Source: an uncultured Caryophanales bacterium (GTDB lineage: Bacteria; Bacillota_I; Bacilli_A; Izemoplasmatales; Hujiaoplasmataceae). From it: DNA of 15,052 nucleotides. Of the stretch, positions 1 to 6,117 are shown one piece after another. The stretch spans positions 1 to 15,052 of the forward strand of contig CALGNF010000167.1 in the NCBI GenBank assembly GCA_937958685.1, written 5' to 3'. Position 1 is the stretch's first letter. Each line of letters starts with the position of its first letter. A program made the position numbers and the translations under genes. The notes below the pieces were generated by a model that worked only from the letters and a program-made list of their open reading frames with translations, was not told where the DNA came from and made no database searches.

Positions 1-45
1 GATCGTATTCGGTGACTGGAGTTCAGACGTGTGCTCTTCCGATCT
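1..45. other. Illumina TruSeq adapter/index sequence (artefact)
   Basis: Positions 12-45 match the TruSeq i7-side adapter (GTGACTGGAGTTC... ending ...CTCTTCCGATCT). The eight bases 4-11 (CGTATTCG) sit where the i7 index lies, and 1-3 are the end of the flow-cell arm. The reverse complement of the same index, CGAATACG, occurs in the adapter at the other end of the contig. This is not genomic DNA. Genomic sequence starts at about position 46. Confidence 0.97.
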
Positions 46-349
46 TATCCCCGGAGAACGCGTCCAGCGTCTTGTTTCTGGGGATGAAAAGGTCCTCGCC
101 GCCATCTTCCGCCAGCAAAAAGCCGTAACCGGCGGTCTTGAGGTCGAGGATGCCGCGGGCATAGTTCTTGCCTTCGGCCAGCTCGTATTTCTGTCTTTTG
201 TTCCTGATGATCAGACCTTCGGCCTCCAGGGACGCAAGCGCCTGGACAACCCTGTCTTTGCTATCTTCCTTGAGTTCTCTTTGAAGCCAAAAAGAGTCGG
301 ACGGCTGATAGTTTTTTCTTTGCATCAGGTCAAGGATTCGCTGTTTCAT
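46..349 (-). CDS. rnr: Ribonuclease R, N-terminal fragment (truncated by contig end)
   Basis: This is the first 101 codons of RNase R, the processive 3'-5' exoribonuclease of the RNase II family, which degrades structured RNA and takes part in rRNA quality control and trans-translation. The start is the ATG at 349, preceded by a good ribosome binding site (GGAAAGGAGTCAGAC before ATG). The visible part is the N-terminal winged-helix region (about residues 1-60: MKQRILDLM..., SFWLQREL, VVQALASLEAEGLI) followed by the start of the first cold-shock/OB domain (GILDLKTAGYGFL, EDLFIPRNKTLDAFSGD), which is very characteristic of RNase R. The catalytic RNB domain lies off the contig. Translating on past position 46 adds residues IGRAHV, which come from adapter. 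The gene directly follows secG, a common arrangement in Firmicutes (secG-rnr-smpB), with an intrinsic terminator only about 22 nt upstream of its start. Confidence 0.93.
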
Positions 350-371
350 GTCTGACTCCTTTCCAATCGCG

Positions 372-397
372 AAAAAAAAGAACACATCGATGTGTTC
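372..397 (-). terminator. Intrinsic terminator of secG, directly upstream of rnr
   Basis: The 18-base perfect palindrome GAACACATCGATGTGTTC lies at 380-397. On the minus strand it is followed at once by eight T (A-run at 372-379). It can fold as a 7-bp stem with a four-base TCGA loop. The stem begins on the last base of the secG TAG stop, and the T-run ends about 22 nt before the rnr ATG. That leaves no room for a separate rnr promoter between them, so rnr probably depends on readthrough. Confidence 0.85.
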
Positions 398-618
398 TAG
401 AAGATTATCGCCAGTATCGCCAGCGCGGCAAACAAAATCGTCGTGCCCATGGTGATTCGCGCCATCAGCAGTTCGGGACCGCGTTGTTTCTGGTTTTTGA
501 ACAACTCCGACTTTTCTCCGGAAAAGGTGTTTTTGACATCATCCTTCGACTCCTGGAGCATCACCAAAGCGATCAAGAATACCGAGACACTGAGCAATAG
601 CCAATCTAGCCAACCCAT
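397..618 (-). CDS. secG: Protein translocase subunit SecG
   Basis: SecG is the small non-essential membrane subunit of the SecYEG channel that assists preprotein export. The protein is 73 residues, the usual size. It has two hydrophobic segments (about residues 4-22 and 52-72) joined by a polar loop containing LMLQESKDD..., a Gly/Phe-containing stretch, ELFKNQKQRGPE and the conserved L..R.T transition into the second membrane segment. The ATG at 618 was chosen because AGGAGG lies about 6 bases upstream and the protein then starts at MGWLDW. The possible upstream start at 645 would overlap the ribosome binding site. The gene has its own promoter (around 675-703) and its own terminator, and precedes rnr. 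It stops with TAG. Confidence 0.93.
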   Translation of the reverse strand: MGWLDWLLLSVSVFLIALVMLQESKDDVKNTFSGEKSELFKNQKQRGPELLMARITMGTTILFAALAILAIIF

Positions 619-652
619 AAGGAACCTCCTATATACATCGAACAAATCGATT

Positions 653-668
653 GCACGATTGCTCGTGC
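653..668 (-). repeat. Inverted repeat in the secG 5' leader
   Basis: GCACGA at 653-658 and TCGTGC at 663-668 form a perfect 6-bp inverted repeat with a TTGC loop. It sits between the secG -10 box and its ribosome binding site. It could be a small RNA hairpin or a protein-binding half-site pair. No protein or ligand can be assigned from sequence. Confidence 0.45.
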
Positions 669-674
669 CTTATT

Positions 675-703
675 ATTATATCACATCTTGCTGGAAATGG
701 AAC
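675..703 (-). promoter_or_regulatory. Probable sigma-A-type promoter of secG
   Basis: On the minus strand there is a perfect -10 box TATAAT (675-680) preceded by an extended -10 TG (TGATATAAT). The -35 position 17 bases upstream (698-703, GTTCCA) matches poorly, which is common for extended -10 promoters. The leader to the secG ATG would be about 50 nt and includes the AGGAGG site and the 653-668 inverted repeat. Confidence 0.6.
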
Positions 704-893
704 ACCCAAAATTGCGATATTTGCACCCGTCAAATCATGATGATGACGATTTGCCGGTTGACAAGATATCGGTGAAAGTATCAAAATCAGCACATGTCGA
801 AACAATCGCGAACAGGTGAGTTCCTTAGGCCAAAAGCGTGTTTTCGCGTGGCGTTGTCACTATCACGTCGCCGATTTTCTGATCGATAGCTCT

Positions 894-1913
894 TTATTTG
901 CCGATCTGGTCGTCGGCGCCAACCAGTTCATGATGTTTGTCCAGAAAAGCAAAAATCGTGTCGATATCCGTGAATGCCAGGGCGACATAGCTGTCCGCCG
1001 CCCCATAATAGATCGCGATCCTTCCGGATGCGGGTTCGGCGATCGCAGCACAGGGGAAGACCACATTCGGGACAAACCCGACTTCCTCGTAAGGCATTTC
1101 GGGGGTCAGGCAGTAATCACTTGCCCTTTTCAAGACGATCGAAGGCTCGTCGAGGTCCAGCAAGGCCACGCCCATCGAATAGACATACCCATTGCAGGTG
1201 TTGGTGACGCCATGGTAAAAAAGCAGCCAGCCTTGGTCGGTCTCGATGGGTGCGGGACCGCCGCCGATCTTTAGATTCTGCCACCAACCGCCGCCACCCT
1301 TGCCCATGACATGACGATGTCTGCCCCAAAAGACCATGTCGGCGCTTTCCGATATGAAAATGTCGCCGAACGGCGTATGGCCGCCGTCGCTCGGACGGCT
1401 GAGCAACTTGTATTTTCCGTTGATTTTCCGGGGAAACAGAACCCCGTTCCGGTTGAATGGCAGAAAGGCATTCTCCAGTCTTTCAAACCGGTGGAAGTCG
1501 TTCGTTCTGGCGATACCGATCGTCGGCCCGTGAAAATCGGTGCACCAGATCACATAGTAGAACTCCTCGATTCGGATCACCCGGGGATCATAGGCATAGC
1601 CGGGATTCCAGATCGACCCGGAGTCGGTGTAGAAGGTGATCGGACTGTCGGCGAACGTCCAGTCGATGCCGTTTTTGCTCATACCGACGCGCAGATGGGG
1701 AAGGGAAGACGTCGTCTCGACTCTGAAGACGCCGGCATAACCGCCATCGAAAGGCACGACGGCGCTGTTGAAGATGCGGGCGACCCCCTTCAGCGGATTC
1801 CTCCCGATGATCGGGTTTCCCGCATAACGCCAAACCGGGCCGGCATAACCATCCGGTCGTTTCTGCCAGGGAATGCTATTTGGTGATGTTGGCGTGCTGA
1901 CGATCTTAGCCAT
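894..1913 (-). CDS. GH130_2 beta-1,4-manno-oligosaccharide phosphorylase
   Basis: This 339-residue protein is a glycoside phosphorylase of family GH130, subfamily 2, which cleaves the terminal beta-mannosyl unit of beta-1,4-manno-oligosaccharides with phosphate, giving mannose-1-phosphate (EC 2.4.1.319-type). Family signatures are visible: RIFNSAV near residue 47, GSIWNPGYAYDPRV with the probable general acid Asp109, NGVLFPRKINGKY near 155, LSRPSDGGHTPFGD near 172, and GGGPAPIETDQGWLLFYHGV near 218. There is no signal peptide, so it is cytoplasmic. The start ATG lies inside the end of the preceding GH130_1 gene (8-nt overlap) with AAGGAAGG just upstream, so translation is probably coupled. 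It is the last gene of the mannan operon and ends with TAA. Related GH130_2 enzymes act on mannosyl-N-acetylglucosamine instead. The epimerase, GH130_1 and mannanase neighbours favour manno-oligosaccharides. Confidence 0.87.
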   Translation of the reverse strand: MAKIVSTPTSPNSIPWQKRPDGYAGPVWRYAGNPIIGRNPLKGVARIFNSAVVPFDGGYAGVFRVETTSSLPHLRVGMSKNGIDWTFADSPITFYTDSGSIWNPGYAYDPRVIRIEEFYYVIWCTDFHGPTIGIARTNDFHRFERLENAFLPFNRNGVLFPRKINGKYKLLSRPSDGGHTPFGDIFISESADMVFWGRHRHVMGKGGGGWWQNLKIGGGPAPIETDQGWLLFYHGVTNTCNGYVYSMGVALLDLDEPSIVLKRASDYCLTPEMPYEEVGFVPNVVFPCAAIAEPASGRIAIYYGAADSYVALAFTDIDTIFAFLDKHHELVGADDQIGK

Positions 1914-3093
1914 GATTTTTCCTTCCTTTCAGATGAGAGCGATTCTGTTCGATCAAGGCGAGGCGCTGCTGGATGCATTCGGTTGCCGTGAATGCCTCCG
2001 GCGGCGAATTGAAGACGTAATCCTGCAAAATGGCGATCGTGGTCCTGGCGACATAGGTCCTGGAGTCACTTCCCGCATAGTAGATGAAGACTTCGTTCGC
2101 GTCGTTGACCACCGCCCCGTTGCAGAAGACGACATTGGGGACATCCCCGATCCGTTCGTCCTTGTAAGGAGCGAGCAGGTAGCCGCTGGGAGCGGCGATC
2201 ACCTTGAACGGATCGTTTAGACTCGTCGCGAAGGCGTAGAGCACGTAGCGATAGCCGGCGGCTGTCATTCGCACGCCGTGGGCGATGTGGATCCATCCCC
2301 AATCGGTTTTGATGGGAGCCGGTCCCTGCCCGTTCTTGGCTTCGTAAATGGTATGGAAGCGCCGGGGTGAAAGCAACACTTCCTCCGCGACCACGGGATG
2401 GTTGATGTCCTTGCAAAGTCCGAGGCAGATCCCGCCACCGCTGCCGGTTTCGATGAATCCGTCCTGTGGCCGGGTATAGAACGCGTATGCTCCCCCGATG
2501 AATTCTGGATGCAAGACCACGTTTCGCTGCTGGTTGGCGTTGGTTTTGATGATGCCGAGCATTTCCCATCTCTGCAGGTCGCGCGTGCGCACGAGCGCCG
2601 TCCGGGCGATGGCGGCCGCAACATTGCCCTTGTCTTCGTGATCCTTGGTTTCCGAGCAGTAGGTTCCGTAAATCTGGCCATCTTCGTGCCTGACCAGCCT
2701 GATGTCGTACATGTTGACTTCGTCAGCCAATGGCCTATCCCATAGAATGGGCTTCCCGACAAAGGCAAACCGGTCGCTGCCGCTTGTGCTTTTCGCCAAG
2801 GCGAAGAACGACTTCCGGTCGTTGCCCTCGACTCTGGCCATCAGGTAGTACGCGCCCTCATGGATGATCGCTCCGGGATTGAAGACCGAATTGACCCCGA
2901 GTCTTTCGATGAAGTGCGGATTGGTGACGATGTTCAAATCATAACGCCAATGAATGGGCACATGTTCGTTAGTCAGGACAGGATTCCGGTATCGATAAAA
3001 AATCCCGTTGTGAAAACCTTTGTCGATCTGGTTTTTTCGGTTGAGCAGTCGGTTTTGCCTGTTGGCCATACGACGGTAGTCGGCAAGGTTCAA
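1906..3093 (-). CDS. GH130_1 4-O-beta-D-mannosyl-D-glucose phosphorylase
   Basis: This cytoplasmic 395-residue GH130 subfamily 1 phosphorylase converts beta-1,4-mannosyl-glucose plus phosphate to mannose-1-phosphate plus glucose (EC 2.4.1.281), the last step of the mannobiose epimerase pathway. The whole length fits the characterised family: RYRNPVLTNEHVP, VFNPGAI, LMARVEGNDRKSFFALA, NMYDIRLVRHEDG with the probable catalytic Asp130, RNVVLHPEFI, FYTRPQDGFIETGSGGGI, EAKNGQGPAPIKTDWGWIHIAHGVR and GDVPNVVFCNGA. The chosen start is a TTG at 3093 that shares 4 bases (TTGA) with the epimerase stop and has AGAGGTG about 7 nt upstream. The first in-frame ATG is at 3069 (residue 9) and lacks such a site. 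The overlap suggests translational coupling with the epimerase that makes its substrate. It ends with TAA. Confidence 0.92.
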   Translation of the reverse strand: MNLADYRRMANRQNRLLNRKNQIDKGFHNGIFYRYRNPVLTNEHVPIHWRYDLNIVTNPHFIERLGVNSVFNPGAIIHEGAYYLMARVEGNDRKSFFALAKSTSGSDRFAFVGKPILWDRPLADEVNMYDIRLVRHEDGQIYGTYCSETKDHEDKGNVAAAIARTALVRTRDLQRWEMLGIIKTNANQQRNVVLHPEFIGGAYAFYTRPQDGFIETGSGGGICLGLCKDINHPVVAEEVLLSPRRFHTIYEAKNGQGPAPIKTDWGWIHIAHGVRMTAAGYRYVLYAFATSLNDPFKVIAAPSGYLLAPYKDERIGDVPNVVFCNGAVVNDANEVFIYYAGSDSRTYVARTTIAILQDYVFNSPPEAFTATECIQQRLALIEQNRSHLKGRKNHG

Positions 3094-4247
3094 AGCATGT
3101 CACCTCTTTGTAAAATCTCCAGACACATCCGGACATTGTGATAGTTGGCCTTCCAATTTTCGCTGATGCCGAAATCCTCGAGCGGTTTGCCGCTGCGATC
3201 GACCGACCAGTACCACTCCCCGCCCTCGCGGTGATCGACGATCTTTGTCATGATGACGGCAAGTGTCTGTCGTGCAGCCACAAGATAGTCGGGATCATGG
3301 GTTTTCAAAAAGTGGTTGAGAAACCCGACGACTGCCTCGGCCTGGATCCACCAGACAAGTGGAGAATTGGCCGCGTCGCCGCTCGCAATCACACCGTTGT
3401 CATATCCACGTCGCCACGTATTCTCCGCGATCGCGCGTGTCATTCCCATCAATTCCGCAGGATGATGATCGATCGCAGCCATGGCGCGATCGATCAACCA
3501 GCTGGCCTCGATGTCGTGACCGAAGGAGACACCATTGTCGATCGGACCCCAGTTGCCGTCAAATTCGATGTAGCAATGATTTTCGTCACGATTGTAGGCT
3601 TTGTTGTGGAAAAGATGCAACAGTCGCTGAAGACATTGGCGAACCTGTTCGTCTCCGGCGGCCAGAAAGAGCGCGGTATAGGCTTCGATCAGGTGGATGA
3701 GCGTGTTTGTCGTATAAGCCGGCAGTGCGGTGTTGTTTGCCAACAACCGGTTGTCCATCTGTCGCCAGTCGCGGGTGAATTGCTCGCCGTAAGCTTGCTT
3801 TTCCGGTTGGTAAGCCTTGGTTTCCACAACCCAGAAGATCTCCAGGGCTAGGTCGCGCGCTTCGGGGTCACCGGTCGCCAGAAAATATTCGCTAAGGCCG
3901 TAGATGGCAAAACTTTGGGCATAGATGTGCTTGGTATCGTTGATGATCTGTCCCGAGTAGGCGGATTTCCAAAAGACGCCCTTCCAGGTCTTGTCATACA
4001 AATGGTTCACAAGATAATCATAGGCGATTTTCGCGTGCTCGCGATAGGTATCCTCCTGGTAATGGCGATATAGTGCCGCATAAGCCCACAGGATCCTCGC
4101 GATCTTGATCGCTCCCTTGTCGGCCAGTTTGTTGGGTATCAGGTTCTGTTCGGCATAACCATAGTAGCCGCCGAACACGGGATCGACCTGGCGATTCCAA
4201 AATGGGACGATTTTTTTCTTGAGATGAACGTTGATCGACTCGTTCAT
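3090..4247 (-). CDS. Cellobiose/mannobiose 2-epimerase (AGE superfamily)
   Basis: This enzyme epimerises the reducing-end sugar of beta-1,4-disaccharides (cellobiose 2-epimerase, EC 5.1.3.11). In a mannan operon it turns mannobiose into 4-O-mannosyl-glucose for the next gene's product. The protein is 385 residues and would form an (alpha/alpha)6 barrel. Signatures (counted from the alternative GTG at 4265): IVPFWNRQVDPVFGGYYGY, ADKGAIKIARILWAYA, KHIYAQSFAIYGLSEY near 112, NTLIHLIEAYT with His191, SFGHDIEASWLID with His250, and NWKANYHNVRMCLE with His376. These three histidines correspond to the catalytic set of the family. The first position of the usual NTHLH motif is Leu here. I prefer the ATG at 4247 because the GTG at 4265 has no clear ribosome binding site, though the site before 4247 (GAAGG/GGGGTG) is also imperfect. 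It ends in TGA, overlapping the next start by 4 nt. Confidence 0.9.
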   Translation of the reverse strand: MNESINVHLKKKIVPFWNRQVDPVFGGYYGYAEQNLIPNKLADKGAIKIARILWAYAALYRHYQEDTYREHAKIAYDYLVNHLYDKTWKGVFWKSAYSGQIINDTKHIYAQSFAIYGLSEYFLATGDPEARDLALEIFWVVETKAYQPEKQAYGEQFTRDWRQMDNRLLANNTALPAYTTNTLIHLIEAYTALFLAAGDEQVRQCLQRLLHLFHNKAYNRDENHCYIEFDGNWGPIDNGVSFGHDIEASWLIDRAMAAIDHHPAELMGMTRAIAENTWRRGYDNGVIASGDAANSPLVWWIQAEAVVGFLNHFLKTHDPDYLVAARQTLAVIMTKIVDHREGGEWYWSVDRSGKPLEDFGISENWKANYHNVRMCLEILQRGDML

Positions 4248-4279
4248 ATGCACCCCAACCTTCACAGATAACTAAAGAA

Positions 4280-5155
4280 TCATTCCTTGACCGAACCGAT
4301 AAGCAAGCCTTTGTAGATGAACTTCTGAAGCGCGATGAACACGACCAGGATCGGGAAGATGGTGATCATCTGTCCGGCGCAGATCACTTCCCACTGACTG
4401 CCAAAGGGGCCGCGGAAGTTGTCAAGGGCTGTGGAGATCACCGCCAGATCGCTTCTTGGCATGTATAGCATCGGAATGTAGAAGTCGTTGTAGATGGCGA
4501 CGAACTTCAAGATGACCACCGTGGTGATCGCCGGAACCAACAGGGGCAGGATGATGCTGAAATAGATTCGGAAATAACTCGCCCCGTCGATGATCGCCGA
4601 TTCGTCGATCGCCAGGGGGATGTGTTTCAGAAATTGCATGAAGATATAGACGGTGATGATGTCGGTTCCGGAAAACAGGATGATGGCGGCCATTCTCGTG
4701 TTGATCAACTGAAGGCCCATATTCCTGCCGATCCAGGCCATCAGGCTGAAGATGGCGATGTTCAGCGTGATCGTCGGGACCAATGCGGCAAATAGGAACA
4801 GATAAGTGATAACCTTCCGCCCGCGAAAGCGGAAACGCTGCAGAACATAGGCGGTCATCGAGCCGATCAACACCGAAACCGTGATCGAGATGACCATGAT
4901 CAGTAGGGTATTGCCGAAACCAAGGAGCATGTCCCCCTGCGTGAACGCGATCCGGTAGTTCTCGAAATTCAGGAACGAGCGGGGCAACGCCCAGACCGAA
5001 GTCGCATAGAACTCGTAGTTCGTCTTGAAGGATCCGAAGAGGATCGGGATCATCGGCAGAATCACGATGATCGTCATGGCCAGCAGGGTGGTGTACTTGA
5101 GCAAGGTCGCCGAACGGCTCTTCAATTTGGCGATCGCTACTGACTTTTCTGTCAT
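4280..5155 (-). CDS. Carbohydrate ABC transporter permease, MalG/MsmG type
   Basis: This is the second membrane subunit of a CUT1-family sugar ABC importer and pairs with the upstream permease. It has about six hydrophobic helices. The conserved cytoplasmic EAA loop is seen as DESAIIDGASYFRIYFSIILPLLVP near residue 195, which docks on the ATPase. The C-terminal end (QKFIYKGLLIGSVKE) is typical of MalG-like proteins (QR.fv.Gl..GavK). I chose the ATG at 5155 because AGGTG lies 6-7 bases upstream and overlaps the stop codon of the preceding permease. A GTG at 5164, with AGGGAAG upstream, is a close alternative that adds only three residues. It ends in TGA. No ATPase gene is present, so the system probably uses a shared MsmK-type ATPase encoded elsewhere. 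The substrate is inferred to be manno-oligosaccharides from context only. Confidence 0.9.
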   Translation of the reverse strand: MTEKSVAIAKLKSRSATLLKYTTLLAMTIIVILPMIPILFGSFKTNYEFYATSVWALPRSFLNFENYRIAFTQGDMLLGFGNTLLIMVISITVSVLIGSMTAYVLQRFRFRGRKVITYLFLFAALVPTITLNIAIFSLMAWIGRNMGLQLINTRMAAIILFSGTDIITVYIFMQFLKHIPLAIDESAIIDGASYFRIYFSIILPLLVPAITTVVILKFVAIYNDFYIPMLYMPRSDLAVISTALDNFRGPFGSQWEVICAGQMITIFPILVVFIALQKFIYKGLLIGSVKE

Positions 5156-5164
5156 CGGCTGCAC

Positions 5165-6082
5165 CTAATCTTCCCTGATCATCAGTTTCTGAACCGCGGA
5201 AATCAAGAGGATCATGGCGAACAACACCACCGCGAAGGCCGAGCCGAGGCCATATTGGGGGTTGGCGCCAAAGGTGATGTTGAGGGCTTTGATGACAAAG
5301 GTCGAGGTCCCCCAGTCGCCGCCAGTGATCAGAAATGGAACTTCGAAGACGCTGATCGCACCCTTGACGGCGAGGATCAGGTTGAGTCCGACGATCATCT
5401 TGATATTGGGCAAAACGATGAACCAGAGGATCTGGCTACGATTGGCGCCGTCAACCTCCGCTGCTTCGTAGATCTCCGAGGAGATTGACTGGATGGCCGC
5501 GATGAACAGGACGATGTTGAAGCCGACGTACCGCCAGATCGAGATCGACGCTAAAAGGATGTTGTTGAGTCCCGGCTTGATCAACCAGAGCGTGATCGCG
5601 CTTTCCGCGCCCAAAAAGCGCAGGATGGTGTTCAGCGTGCCTTGCGGTTCGAAAAAGAACAGAAACATCAGCGCGACGGCGACACCGTTCAAGAGATAGG
5701 GGAAGAAGAAAACACCCTTGAAGAAATTCGAACCCCGGAATTTGAACGACAGGATGAAAGCGACGACCAAGGCGAGAAACAACTGCACCAGGGAACCTGC
5801 CAGATAATACAGGCAGTTGGCCATCACTGTCAGATATTGCGGGTTGCGGAACAGGATCTCGTAGTTTTTCCAACCGAACCAGGTCATTTCGGGCGAGGTT
5901 CCGTCCCAACGATAGAAACTGTAGCGGATCATGTTGAAAGCGGGCAGATAGGTAAAGACAAGCAACAAAAACAAAGGCACAGTCAAAAACGCAAAAAACA
6001 ACAGGATCCTTTGCGCTTTCAACTGTGAGAGTTTTTGGGGTTTGGCACAAGTGGGACAGTTAAGATTGGCGATTCTGCTCAC
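5165..6082 (-). CDS. Carbohydrate ABC transporter permease, MalF/MsmF type
   Basis: This is the first membrane subunit of the CUT1 sugar importer. Six hydrophobic segments run from LLFFAFLTVPLFLLLVF to the C-terminal AFAVVLFAMILLISAVQKL. The EAA loop is EIYEAAEVDGANRSQILWFIVLPNI, with the canonical EAA..DGA spacing. Its end abuts the next permease (TAG directly before GTG). The start is unresolved. The open frame extends to a GTG at 6148, inside the binding-protein gene. A GTG at 6082 is the first candidate after that gene's stop and is used here, but it lies right against a GGGGAGG motif instead of the usual 5-9 bases away. A TTG at 6022 would give a family-like N terminus (KAQRILLFFAF) but has no clear ribosome binding site. 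The segment between these starts contains an unexpected NCPTC. The membrane part and function are certain; the first about 20-40 residues are not. Confidence 0.88.
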   Translation of the reverse strand: MSRIANLNCPTCAKPQKLSQLKAQRILLFFAFLTVPLFLLLVFTYLPAFNMIRYSFYRWDGTSPEMTWFGWKNYEILFRNPQYLTVMANCLYYLAGSLVQLFLALVVAFILSFKFRGSNFFKGVFFFPYLLNGVAVALMFLFFFEPQGTLNTILRFLGAESAITLWLIKPGLNNILLASISIWRYVGFNIVLFIAAIQSISSEIYEAAEVDGANRSQILWFIVLPNIKMIVGLNLILAVKGAISVFEVPFLITGGDWGTSTFVIKALNITFGANPQYGLGSAFAVVLFAMILLISAVQKLMIRED

Positions 6083-6110
6083 CCTCCCCGCTAAAGTGTT
6101 CGCCAGGCAT
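6060..6110 (-). other. Short ORF between binding protein and permease (doubtful)
   Basis: An ATG at 6110 opens a 16-codon frame (MPGEHFSGEGEQNRQS) that stops with TAA at 6060, in a different frame from the permease. It spans the GGGGAGG motif that looks like a ribosome binding site for the permease. It has no clear ribosome binding site of its own, so it may be chance. It is listed because it occupies the region where the permease start is unclear. Confidence 0.2.
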
Positions 6111-6117
6111 CTGCGGT

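Noticed and set aside
758..786. Plus-strand TTGACA at 758-763 as a promoter
   Set aside because: No good -10 at correct spacing and no plausible plus-strand gene downstream. The region faces the end of the GH130_2 gene.
700..893. Terminator for the mannan operon after the GH130_2 stop
   Set aside because: Searched for a GC-rich hairpin with T-run on the minus strand. Only interrupted stems (for example around 850-875) without a T-run are seen, so none is called. This stretch otherwise holds no gene that I can support.
3138..3851. Plus-strand open frame of 237 codons opposite the epimerase
   Set aside because: Shadow of a well-supported epimerase gene. No family features.
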